NCBI GenBank assembly: GCA_963558075.1
Contig: CAUWFN010000031.1
Location: 1 to 23,649 of the forward strand
Origin: CALHKP01 sp963558075
Lineage (GTDB): Bacteria > Bacillota > Clostridia > Peptostreptococcales > Anaerovoracaceae
Length of the DNA stretch: 23,649 nt
Reading direction: 5' to 3'
This document shows positions 15,921 through 23,075 of this stretch, in pieces. The notes beneath the pieces were generated by a model, which worked only from the letters and a program-made list of their open reading frames with translations, searched no databases and was not told the DNA's origin. Made by a program: the position numbers and the translations under genes. Within the stretch, counting starts at the first letter, position 1. Each line of letters begins with the position of its first letter.

Positions 15921-15930
15921 ATTCGAATTT

Positions 15931-15956
15931 GGTGCCGGAATACTTCGGCATATAAT
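15931..15956 (+). promoter_or_regulatory. Hairpin with TATAAT just upstream of mutL
   Basis: TGCCGGA (15933-15939) pairs with TTCGGCA (15944-15950) in a 7-bp stem (one G-U) with an ATAC loop, directly followed by TATAAT (15951-15956). TTGGTG (15929-15934) sits 16 bases before that hexamer, so a promoter is possible. The arrangement resembles the hairpin before miaA at 17886-17906. No T-run, so not a terminator. Confidence 0.4.
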
Positions 15957-15967
15957 AGAGGTAGATT

Positions 15968-17878
15968 ATGATTAGAGTTTTGGATAAAGAAGTAGCTGAC
16001 AAAATCGCTGCCGGCGAGGTCATAGAAAGTCCTGTATCTATAGTCAAGGAGCTTGTAGAAAATGCAGTTGATGCAGGTGCAGGCTCTATCGTCTGCGAAG
16101 TAAAAAAAGGCGGAAAATCATATATAAGGATTACAGATAACGGATGTGGTATTGAGCCGGAATATCTGAGAACAGCTTTTCTGAGACATGCGACGAGCAA
16201 AATCAGGACTGCCGATGATTTAAACGAGATTGGGACTTTGGGATTTCGAGGTGAGGCTCTCGCTAGCATCGCGGCTGTCACTAGATGTGAGGTCATAACT
16301 AAAACTGCAGAAAATAAGACTGGAAGGCGCATTGTAATTCACGGTGGAAATGTCGTAAGTGAGGAGGTCACAGGTTGTCCTGATGGAACTACATTTATAG
16401 TTCGCGATTTGTTTTACAACATGCCTGCAAGATCAAAATTCCTCAAAAGCGATGGTGCAGAAAGCGGTAAAATCATTGATTTTATGTCGAGGATTGCTCT
16501 AACAAAGCCTGAGATAAGGTTTCGCCTAATAAATAATGGCAAAGCATTGTTTTCGACGTCTGGAAATGGAAGCCTCAGAAGCGCAATTCAGTCTATATAT
16601 AAGGAGAAGGACTTTGATGAGCTTGTAGAGGTTGATTATAGAGATGAGTTCATGAGAATTTATGGATATACATCTAAGCCATCACTTTCGAGAACTAACA
16701 GAAGGAGCCAGTATTTCTTTGTCAACGGAAGAGTTGTAAAGAGCAAAGTCATGGAAAAGGCTCTGATGGAAGGCTACAGAGAGCGTCTATTTGAAGGAAG
16801 ATATCCTGCATCCTTTCTATTTCTTGAAATACGACCAGACCTTTTAGATGTAAATATTCATCCAAACAAAAAAGAAGTTAGGTTTGATAATGATGCTAAA
16901 GTTTCAGATGCTATCAAAGAGGCAATAGAAAAGGCACTTGCTACAAAGGATGCTGTTGTAAGCGCAAAGGATCCAAAAGCTGATCTTGTTTCTGAGTTTT
17001 GCATAGATGTAAATGATAGCGATATGCAGGATGAAAGTAGTACATCTTGCAAAAGCAGTGATTTTAGGCTTGAGAGCGCAAAAACTGATCGAAGCTCAAA
17101 ACAGATTGACATAAAAGAATTATTGTCACAAAAGAGAGAAGCCCTTGAAAAGGCAGAAGAAGAGAAGCTAAAAGAAAATGAAATAAGCGAAGTAGATAAA
17201 ATAGCAGTAGATAAAATAAAGGTTTACGAAGAAAATTCATCCTATTCATCTAAGAAGATTGGCTTTGATGATTTTGATATGAACCCTGGACTTAAGCCTT
17301 TTGATTTCAGCGAGCTCAGATATGATGGAGCTGTATTTGGAACTTATATAATTGCAGAGGATAGTGATAGCTTCTATTTGATTGATCAGCATGCAGCTCA
17401 CGAGAGAATTTTTTATGAAAAGCTTGTTTCTGATTATCTAAGTAGCGAGAAGCATTCCCAGCTTCTTTTGACTAATTTCACGATTGATGTGCCTCTTCAG
17501 ATGGCGGAGGAGCCGGATGAGTGGATGGCCATGCTCTCTGAGATGGGATACGAGATTGAGCCTTTTGGCGAGAGCACCTTTGTTGTAAGGGGAATTCCTC
17601 AGTTTATGAATCTTTCGGAAGCCGAGGAGTTTATAAACACATTTATCGATAGCTATGACAGCGGCAGTGTGATAAATAACAGCATTGTGATAGACAAGCT
17701 TATAACAAAATCCTGTAAGAGCGCAATTAAGGCACACGACTACATAAACGATGCCGAAATCAAAGCGCTGATGGAGCAACTAGCAAAATGCAGGAATCCG
17801 TTTTCCTGTCCTCACGGAAGACCTACATTTATAAGGTTTTCTATTTATGAATTAGAACGTATGTTTAAACGTGCCTAA
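15968..17878 (+). CDS. mutL: DNA mismatch repair endonuclease MutL
   Basis: 636 residues. The N-terminal GHKL ATPase shows NAVDAGA, ITDNGCGI, RHATSKI and GFRGEALASI. A low-complexity Glu/Lys/Ser linker covers about 330-430. The C-terminal domain carries the latent endonuclease motif DQHAAHERIFYE at 473-484, matching DQHA(X)2E(X)4E. The accompanying zinc-site motifs SCKSAIKAHD (Cys583) and CPHGRP (614-619) are also present. This predicts a nicking MutL, as in bacteria lacking MutH-directed repair. AGAGGT (15956-15961) is 6 bases before the ATG. It lies in the mutS-mutL-miaA order common in Bacillota. Confidence 0.97.
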   Translation: MIRVLDKEVADKIAAGEVIESPVSIVKELVENAVDAGAGSIVCEVKKGGKSYIRITDNGCGIEPEYLRTAFLRHATSKIRTADDLNEIGTLGFRGEALASIAAVTRCEVITKTAENKTGRRIVIHGGNVVSEEVTGCPDGTTFIVRDLFYNMPARSKFLKSDGAESGKIIDFMSRIALTKPEIRFRLINNGKALFSTSGNGSLRSAIQSIYKEKDFDELVEVDYRDEFMRIYGYTSKPSLSRTNRRSQYFFVNGRVVKSKVMEKALMEGYRERLFEGRYPASFLFLEIRPDLLDVNIHPNKKEVRFDNDAKVSDAIKEAIEKALATKDAVVSAKDPKADLVSEFCIDVNDSDMQDESSTSCKSSDFRLESAKTDRSSKQIDIKELLSQKREALEKAEEEKLKENEISEVDKIAVDKIKVYEENSSYSSKKIGFDDFDMNPGLKPFDFSELRYDGAVFGTYIIAEDSDSFYLIDQHAAHERIFYEKLVSDYLSSEKHSQLLLTNFTIDVPLQMAEEPDEWMAMLSEMGYEIEPFGESTFVVRGIPQFMNLSEAEEFINTFIDSYDSGSVINNSIVIDKLITKSCKSAIKAHDYINDAEIKALMEQLAKCRNPFSCPHGRPTFIRFSIYELERMFKRA

Positions 17879-17885
17879 ATATACT

Positions 17886-17906
17886 GGTGCGGGATTTTGC
17901 CGCATC
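17886..17906 (+). promoter_or_regulatory. Hairpin upstream of miaA, similar to that before mutL
   Basis: GGTGCGG (17886-17892) pairs with CCGCATC (17900-17906), 7 bp with one G-U and a GATTTTG loop, beginning 7 bases after the mutL stop. Compared with the hairpin at 15933-15950, the stem TGCGG/CCGCA replaces TGCCG/CGGCA with a matched change on both sides. No T-run follows. It lies 7 bases before the miaA Shine-Dalgarno. Confidence 0.4.
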
Positions 17907-17926
17907 TAAACTGAAAGGATATTTTG

Positions 17927-18859
17927 ATGAAAAGAAAGATTGTTGCAGTCTGCGGTCCTACGGCCGTTGGAAAAACAAAATTTTCAATAGAAATTGCAAG
18001 AGCATTTGATGGGGAGATCGTTTCCTGTGACTCTATGCAGCTTTACAAGTTTATGGATATTGGAAGTGCTAAGCCGACAAAGGAAGAACAAAGCCGTGCG
18101 CCTCATCACCTCGTAGATGTAATAGATCCTAGAGATGATTTTTCCTGCGCAGTTTATAAAAAAATGGCTTTTGATGCTATCGACGATATAATTTCTCGTG
18201 GGCATCTCCCTGTTATTGCAGGAGGAACAGGGCTTTATCTCAATTCTATTCTATATAACATGGAGTTTGATGAAGTACCTCCAGCAGACGAGGCTCTGAG
18301 AGCAAAGCTGTATCAGGAGGCATCAGAATATGGAAATGAATACGTCTATAATAAGCTTAAGGAGATAGACGAAGCTGCGGCTAGTCGAATCCATCCAAAC
18401 AATGTGAAGAAAGTTATAAGAGCTTTGGAGGCGGCCCTAAGCGGAAATAAAATCGGAGACTTTTCTAAGGATATAACAAGAAATGAGTCTGTAGATGCAG
18501 TTTTGATATGCTTAACAAGAGATAGAGAAGAGCTATATGATCGAATTAACAGAAGAGTTGACATATTGCTAGATGAGGGCCTTGTTGAGGAGGTAAGGTC
18601 TTTGATGGAGATGGGTCTTACAGATGAAAATATTTCCATGAAAGGCATAGGATACAAGGAGGTTATCGCATATCTTAGGGGTGAGGCTAGCCTCGAGGAT
18701 ACGGCAGAGCTCATAAAAAAGAATACTAGACATTATGCAAAGCGTCAGCTGACGTGGTTTAGAAGGTATGAGGATATGAAATGGTTTGACATTTCAACTT
18801 ACAGTGATGATGAAACTTGTCTGGAGGCGATAATACAGTGGCTGAAAAAACAGTTGTAA
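17927..18859 (+). CDS. miaA: tRNA dimethylallyltransferase
   Basis: The ATG at 17927 is preferred over the preceding TTG (17924): GAAAGGA (17913-17919) is then 7 bases away. The product has 310 residues, the family's normal length. The P-loop GPTAVGKT is at 10-17, followed by EIVSCDSMQLYKFMDIGSAKP, PHHLVDVIDPRDDFS, GGTGLYLNSI, and the C-terminal KGIGYKEVIAYLRGE and RHYAKRQLTWFRR. MiaA transfers a dimethylallyl group from DMAPP to A37 of tRNAs reading UNN codons, so it draws on the product of the dxs/ispA pathway encoded nearby. hfq, a common next gene in Bacillota, is absent; a recombinase gene overlaps its end by 22 bases. Confidence 0.96.
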   Translation: MKRKIVAVCGPTAVGKTKFSIEIARAFDGEIVSCDSMQLYKFMDIGSAKPTKEEQSRAPHHLVDVIDPRDDFSCAVYKKMAFDAIDDIISRGHLPVIAGGTGLYLNSILYNMEFDEVPPADEALRAKLYQEASEYGNEYVYNKLKEIDEAAASRIHPNNVKKVIRALEAALSGNKIGDFSKDITRNESVDAVLICLTRDREELYDRINRRVDILLDEGLVEEVRSLMEMGLTDENISMKGIGYKEVIAYLRGEASLEDTAELIKKNTRHYAKRQLTWFRRYEDMKWFDISTYSDDETCLEAIIQWLKKQL

Positions 18860-19986
18860 TAAGTAACAAAAGCGATAAGCCCGACAATATAGTTGCCCGC
18901 GAGAACGAGATTTTTACTGAGTGCAGGCAAACAGAATCGGAGCTTCCTGGATTTTTGAACGGCTTTTTTATGTATCTTAAGGGAAGCGTTCTTCCCCAGA
19001 GCAGGCTTGCTTATCTAAAGGATATAAGGTTTTTCTGTAACTATCTTATAAACGAAACAGACCTTACTGAGGCAAAATCCCCTCGAAAGATTACAGAAAA
19101 AGAGTTTAACAATATTGTCGGAGCAGATATCAATATATTTCTCGACTACTGCAGGCATTATACAGTTGAAGAGGATGAGCGCATATGTGTCTACGAAAAT
19201 AACAACAAAACCCTTGCTCGCAAAAAATCATCTCTCTCTGTGATGTTTAAATACCTCTATAGAGATGGAATAATGGAGAAGAATATAACAGATGCATTTG
19301 ACCCTATTAAGGTTCAAAAACCCGGTGAAAAGGAGATCAAAGCTCTGCAGGACGATGAGGTTATGATTATGCTTGATGCTGTAACTACAGGCACAGGACT
19401 GACAGACCACGAGCTTGCTTACTGGCGAAAAACAAAGAAAAGGGATAAGGCTGTTTTGATGCTGTTTCTGACTTATGGACTGAGACTTTCTGAACTTAGC
19501 CAGCTTAACCTTTCGTCTTTTAATTTCAGCAGGGGAGAGTTCAAGATTTTCCGAAAGAGAGGAAAGGAGTCTATCATGCCTCTTAACCAGTCAGTTACTG
19601 CTGTACTGGAGGACTATATCTATAATGAGAGAAAGGATGAGGGGCTGACAGCAGAAAATGAGGATGCACTTTTCCTTTCGCTTCAGGGAAAGAGGATGAC
19701 AGGAAGGCAGATACGTGAGCTTGTAAAGAAGTACACGGCTATTGCTCTAAATACGTCAAGAAAGGCAGGCTACAGTCCTCATAAGCTTAGAGCTACAGCG
19801 GCTACAAGTCTTATAGGACGTGGAAACTCAATATACGATGTAGCTGCACTTTTAGATCATGACAATGTTACTACTACCCAGCTTTATGCAAGACATAAGC
19901 AGGATGTAAAAGGAACTCTCGTTCGCGGAATGGAATGGGAGAAAGAGCGTACAGAAAATGAGACTGAAGAGGAAAGTGAAAAATAG
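18838..19986 (+). CDS. Xer-like tyrosine recombinase/integrase
   Basis: GTG at 18838 is chosen: GGAGG (18823-18827) is 10 bases upstream, better than the in-frame TTG at 18817. The product has about 382 residues. The N-terminal SAM-like core-binding domain is around residues 40-130 (FLNGFFMYLKGSVLPQSRLA region). The catalytic domain holds Arg216 (TYGLRLSEL), Lys243 (RGKES), HKLR with His315 and Arg318, His341 (LLDHDN) and the nucleophile Tyr350 (TTQLYARH). The set is complete, so the enzyme should be active. It is longer than XerC/XerD (about 300), owing to an N-terminal extension of roughly 40 residues and an acidic Glu-rich C-terminus. It may be the chromosome-dimer resolvase or a relative; no phage or island genes adjoin it. 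It overlaps miaA by 22 bases. Confidence 0.85.
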   Translation: MAEKTVVISNKSDKPDNIVARENEIFTECRQTESELPGFLNGFFMYLKGSVLPQSRLAYLKDIRFFCNYLINETDLTEAKSPRKITEKEFNNIVGADINIFLDYCRHYTVEEDERICVYENNNKTLARKKSSLSVMFKYLYRDGIMEKNITDAFDPIKVQKPGEKEIKALQDDEVMIMLDAVTTGTGLTDHELAYWRKTKKRDKAVLMLFLTYGLRLSELSQLNLSSFNFSRGEFKIFRKRGKESIMPLNQSVTAVLEDYIYNERKDEGLTAENEDALFLSLQGKRMTGRQIRELVKKYTAIALNTSRKAGYSPHKLRATAATSLIGRGNSIYDVAALLDHDNVTTTQLYARHKQDVKGTLVRGMEWEKERTENETEEESEK

Positions 19987-20057
19987 CTAGCTGAGAATTC
20001 TTATATGCAGTTAATAAAATGCCTTATTTTTGCAGAGGCTACTTTGTTCACTCGCTC

Positions 20058-20087
20058 TTTACAAAATTATCAATGATAAGTTAATAT
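20058..20087 (+). promoter_or_regulatory. Candidate promoter with palindromic spacer before the PLP-lyase gene
   Basis: TTTACA (20058-20063) and TAATAT (20082-20087) are 18 bases apart, a moderate sigma-A-type match. Within the spacer lies the perfect palindrome TTATCA-A-TGATAA (20067-20079), placed where a repressor could block polymerase. The 138-base gap 19987-20123 contains no coding frame or convincing terminator. Confidence 0.4.
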
Positions 20088-20123
20088 TATGTTATAAAGT
20101 ATAGAAGAGAAGGAAATTATTTT

Positions 20124-21416
20124 ATGAGTATTAGTTTAGCAGACAAATTATTAGTTGAAAAGTTCGATATTTCTCAGGAGACACTTGATATTATCAATAA
20201 GTGTGAAGCAGAGCTCGGCGAGCGTTTTGCAGTTATTAATGATATTACGCAGTATAACCAGTACAAGGTGCTTCAGGCTTTTCAGGATAACAGAATTTCT
20301 GATAAGCACTTCTCATGGAACACTGGATACGGTTATGATGATGCCGGTCGTGATGCAATCGAAAGAGTTTATGCTCAGATTTTTAGAGCGGAAAAGGCTC
20401 TCGTAAGAACAAATATCGTTAACGGGACTCACGCTCTTGCAATTACACTGATGGGAATTCTAAGACCTGGTGATGAGATGATTTACTGTACTGGCGGTCC
20501 TTATGACACCCTTGAAGAGGTTATAGGTATCCGAGGTGAGGGAATGGGATCTCTCAAAGAGTACGGAATTACTTATAAGCAGGTTGACCTAATTGACGGT
20601 TCAAAAATCGACCTTGAGAAGCTGAAGGAGACTATCACAGACAAAACTGCTATGGTTTGTTTTCAGCGTGCTACAGGATACGACTGGAGAAAGTCAATTA
20701 CAGTAAGTCAGTTAGAGGAGGCGGCAGCCTTTGTTCACGGCATTAGAGAAGATATCGTTTGTATGGCAGATAACTGCTATGGGGAATTTCTCGATGTAAA
20801 AGAACCGACAGAGGTTGGAATTGATATTATGGCAGGCTCACTGATCAAAAACCCAGGTGGCGGACTTGCTCTTTCCGGAGGATATGTATGCGGAAGAGAA
20901 GATCTTGTGGATAAGATTTCATATAGAATGACTTGTCCGGGAATCGGAGCAGAGTGCGGTCTTACTTTTGGTCAGACAAGAGCGATGCTACAGGGAATTT
21001 TTATGGCGCCTACAGTTGTAAACGGTGCTGTTAAGGGGGCAATTCTCTGCGGTAAGGTATATGAGAGTCTTGGATATCCCGTGTGTCCTGGACCTGATGA
21101 TGATAGAAGTGATATCATACAGGCTGTTCAGCTTGGAAGTGCAGAGGCTGTTGTTGCTTTCTGCGAGGGGATTCAGGCTGCAGCACCTATTGATTCTTTC
21201 GTTACACCGGTTCCATGGGAAATGCCTGGATATGAATCAGAAGTTGTTATGGCGGCAGGTGCCTTTGTTCAGGGGTCATCTATCGAGTTAAGCGCAGACG
21301 CACCTATAAGAGCGCCATACAATGTTTATTTCCAGGGAGGACTGACATACGAGCATTCCAGATTTGGGGTTATTAAGTCTGTTGATAGACTTTTGAAAAA
21401 AGGATTATTAAAATGA
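20124..21416 (+). CDS. Methionine gamma-lyase family PLP protein (YnbB/aluminium-resistance type)
   Basis: 430-residue fold-type I PLP enzyme of the family often labelled aluminium resistance protein or cystathionine beta-lyase-like. Features: FSWNTGYGYDDAGRDAIERV near the N-terminus, NGTHALAITLMGILRPGDE for cofactor phosphate, MADNCYGEF with the ring-binding Asp, and SLIKNPGGGLALSGGY with the PLP lysine at 242. Members are thought to cleave C-S bonds of sulfur amino acids; the substrate of this subgroup is not settled. In B. subtilis ynbB is also near miaA-hfq, supporting orthology. Its last bases overlap the next gene (ATGA), so the membrane protein is co-translated. The leader has its own candidate promoter. 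Confidence 0.88.
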   Translation: MSISLADKLLVEKFDISQETLDIINKCEAELGERFAVINDITQYNQYKVLQAFQDNRISDKHFSWNTGYGYDDAGRDAIERVYAQIFRAEKALVRTNIVNGTHALAITLMGILRPGDEMIYCTGGPYDTLEEVIGIRGEGMGSLKEYGITYKQVDLIDGSKIDLEKLKETITDKTAMVCFQRATGYDWRKSITVSQLEEAAAFVHGIREDIVCMADNCYGEFLDVKEPTEVGIDIMAGSLIKNPGGGLALSGGYVCGREDLVDKISYRMTCPGIGAECGLTFGQTRAMLQGIFMAPTVVNGAVKGAILCGKVYESLGYPVCPGPDDDRSDIIQAVQLGSAEAVVAFCEGIQAAAPIDSFVTPVPWEMPGYESEVVMAAGAFVQGSSIELSADAPIRAPYNVYFQGGLTYEHSRFGVIKSVDRLLKKGLLK

Positions 21417-22216
21417 TGGATGAAGATATAAACAAAAAAAAGAAACGAAGAAAAAAACTAGAAGACGAGCTAAAGCAGGAGAAGGAAGACATTTGCGAGA
21501 ATATAAGGGAAACTAAAAAAACAAAGGTTCTGCTCTCGGTTGTCAAGCTTTTGATTCTGCTTACGATTGTTGTTATGATTCCTGTTTATATGCTTATATA
21601 TAAATGGGATTTGATTCAGAGTTTTAAAAGTATAAATGATGTTGTCGTATTCCTGGAAGGGTACAAGACGGAGAGCATTTTCGTGTATATCGGAATGCAG
21701 GTTATTCAGATTGTTATTTCTGTAATTCCAGGTCAGGCTTTTCAGTTTGCGGCAGGGATTTTGTACGGATTCGCTTTTGGACTTTTGTTTTCTATTATAG
21801 GTGCTGTAATCGGAACGACTATTACGTTTTACCTAGCAAAGATTCTAGGACGCGATGCCATGCACCTTCTGTTCACAGAAGAGAAGTTCAACTATTTTGT
21901 TGAGCGTCTGAACAGCAAAAAAGCTTATACGCTTGTTTTTCTGATTTACCTGATACCAGGACTTCCGAAGGATGTTATGAGCTATGCGGCGGGTGTTTCT
22001 TCCATGAAGTTCAAAGCATTCCTTCTGACATCTCTTATCGGGCGCATACCAGGCATGGCAGGAAGCTTGCTTGTGGGAGCACTTTATTTCAAGGGACATT
22101 ATATTGCAATGGGAATAGTTGCAGCAATCGCTGTAATCGCATTTATAATGTGTATTGTAAAGAGAAAGAAGATTACGGAGTTTATGGACAGGTTCTACGA
22201 AAAAGTTGTTGAATAA
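21413..22216 (+). CDS. TVP38/TMEM64 (VTT/DedA-like) membrane protein
   Basis: 267 residues. The N-terminus (1-36) is unusually charged, with a Lys/Arg run then Glu/Lys helix. The first hydrophobic helix is about 39-62, and the VTT domain contains GQAFQFAAGILYGFAFGLLF, GAVIGTTITFYLAKILGRDA, YLIPGLPKDVMSYAAGVSSM and RIPGMAGSLLVGA. It ends in a helix and a basic tail. VTT/DedA proteins are integral membrane proteins; several act as lipid scramblases or flippases, but the substrate here is unknown. The start overlaps the previous stop by four bases and is served by AAAGGA about 8 bases upstream. A strong terminator begins 20 bases after its stop, closing this unit. Confidence 0.88.
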   Translation: MMDEDINKKKKRRKKLEDELKQEKEDICENIRETKKTKVLLSVVKLLILLTIVVMIPVYMLIYKWDLIQSFKSINDVVVFLEGYKTESIFVYIGMQVIQIVISVIPGQAFQFAAGILYGFAFGLLFSIIGAVIGTTITFYLAKILGRDAMHLLFTEEKFNYFVERLNSKKAYTLVFLIYLIPGLPKDVMSYAAGVSSMKFKAFLLTSLIGRIPGMAGSLLVGALYFKGHYIAMGIVAAIAVIAFIMCIVKRKKITEFMDRFYEKVVE

Positions 22217-22236
22217 CAAGACCGTTTAGGTTTGAG

Positions 22237-22263
22237 AGGGCAGTGGAAACACTGTCCTTTTTT
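22237..22263 (+). terminator. Intrinsic terminator after the VTT gene
   Basis: AGGGCAGTG (22237-22245) pairs with CACTGTCCT (22250-22258), 9 bp with one G-U, closed by a GAAA tetraloop and followed by a run of Ts to 22263. It marks the right end of the housekeeping block. Confidence 0.93.
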
Positions 22264-22292
22264 ATATAGATATTCTATGTACGGGTATAAAA

Positions 22293-22322
22293 AACTATCA
22301 TCAAATAATGTTTGATATAGTT
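22293..22322. repeat. Long inverted repeat overlapping the hipB -35 region
   Basis: AACTATCATCAAA (22293-22305) and TTTGATATAGTT (22311-22322) pair over 12 positions with one unpaired C (22299) around a TAATG loop. The right arm runs into the TTGACA at 22321. It could be a second operator or a DNA bend site for the hip promoter. Confidence 0.5.
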
Positions 22323-22352
22323 GACAAAGTACATAAATATGTTTAATATAAT
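22321..22352 (+). promoter_or_regulatory. Promoter of the hipB-hipA module
   Basis: A perfect -35 TTGACA (22321-22326) is followed after 17 bases by TAATAT (22344-22349). A perfect TATAAT also occurs at 22347-22352, at 20 bases. The -10 lies inside a 20-base imperfect palindrome, as expected for an autoregulated toxin-antitoxin promoter. AGGAGG (22359-22364) then precedes the hipB ATG at 22373. Confidence 0.65.
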
Positions 22353-22358
22353 AAACAT
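22339..22358. promoter_or_regulatory. Putative HipB operator (imperfect palindrome)
   Basis: ATGTTTA-A-TATA-A-TAAACAT: the 7-base arms are exact inverted repeats and only the A/A pair breaks symmetry. It covers the -10 region of the hipB promoter, so dimeric HipB binding would repress. A 17/20 match is present after hipA at 23604-23623, which supports a specific protein-binding site. Confidence 0.6.
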
Positions 22359-22372
22359 AGGAGGAATTTAAA

Positions 22373-22690
22373 ATGAGCAAAAGAACTACTGTAGTAATGC
22401 CGGAAACCAAAAGACATTTAGAGGTATTAGGTGAAAATATAAAACTTGCAAGACTTAGAAGAAACCTGGCAGTTGAGCTTGTGGCAGAGCGTGCAGGAAT
22501 AAGCAGAAGTACATTATGGTCGGTAGAAAAAGGCAGTCCTACAGTTTCGATTGGAACCTATGCGGCTGTTTTGCATGCACTTGGTGGAATGGATACAGAT
22601 ATTGAACTTGTTGCTAGAGATGATGAGTTTGGAAGAAAGCTACAAGATTTGAATATACAGACTCGAAATAGAGCTAGAAGGAGCAGGTAA
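22373..22690 (+). CDS. hipB: HipB-like XRE-family antitoxin/regulator
   Basis: 105 residues with an XRE/Cro-type helix-turn-helix: LGENIKLARLRRNLAVELVA followed by the recognition region RAGISRSTLWSVEKG (about 40-54) and a fifth helix TYAAVLHALGG. The C-terminal 30 residues are basic and end in RNRARRSR, longer than a bare DNA-binding domain. HipB proteins bind an operator over their own promoter and neutralise the HipA kinase. It starts at 22373 with AGGAGG 8 bases upstream, and hipA begins one base after its stop. It is intact even though its partner is broken, so it may persist as a regulator. Confidence 0.88.
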   Translation: MSKRTTVVMPETKRHLEVLGENIKLARLRRNLAVELVAERAGISRSTLWSVEKGSPTVSIGTYAAVLHALGGMDTDIELVARDDEFGRKLQDLNIQTRNRARRSR

Positions 22691-22691
22691 A

Positions 22692-23075
22692 ATGTTTGAT
22701 GATAATATTATTTTTGTATTTTGTGATCAGGGAAATAGCGGTCCTATAAAAATTGGAAAAATATATATAGATAAAGGCAGAGGTAGGGAAATAATGTCAT
22801 TTGAATATGATGATAAGTGGCTAGAAAACGTTAATAATAATCGTTTTTTTGATCCTAACCTTATGTTTTACAAGGGAAGACAATATGCTCCTATTGATAA
22901 GTCAATGTTTGGAATTTTTGCTGACTCATGTCCGGACAGATGGGGTAGAACCTTGATGAAGAGACGTGAACTAATACGTGCAAGAAAAGAAGATAGAAAG
23001 CCAAAGCGACTTACAGATATAGATTATTTGTTAGGTGTATATGATGAAACTCGTATGGGAGCACATTTCTTGTGA
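22692..23075 (+). CDS. HipA N-terminal fragment (broken hipA, part 1)
   Basis: 127 residues matching the N-subdomain of HipA proteins: FCDQGNSGPIKIGKIYIDKG, FEYDDKWLEN, FFDPNLMFYKGRQYAP, FGIFADSCPDRWGRTLMKRR and DYLLGVYDETRMGA. In intact homologues the last motif runs on into GALRF and the kinase N-lobe. Here the frame ends three residues later (HFL, TGA). AAGGAG (22678-22683) gives an 8-base spacing to the ATG. Its stop overlaps the next frame as GTGA. It alone cannot be a kinase. The most economical reading is the 5' part of a hipA disrupted by an internal deletion with frame change. An intended split protein (as in HipBST) is less likely because the next frame does not supply the missing kinase parts. 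Confidence 0.8.
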   Translation: MFDDNIIFVFCDQGNSGPIKIGKIYIDKGRGREIMSFEYDDKWLENVNNNRFFDPNLMFYKGRQYAPIDKSMFGIFADSCPDRWGRTLMKRRELIRARKEDRKPKRLTDIDYLLGVYDETRMGAHFL

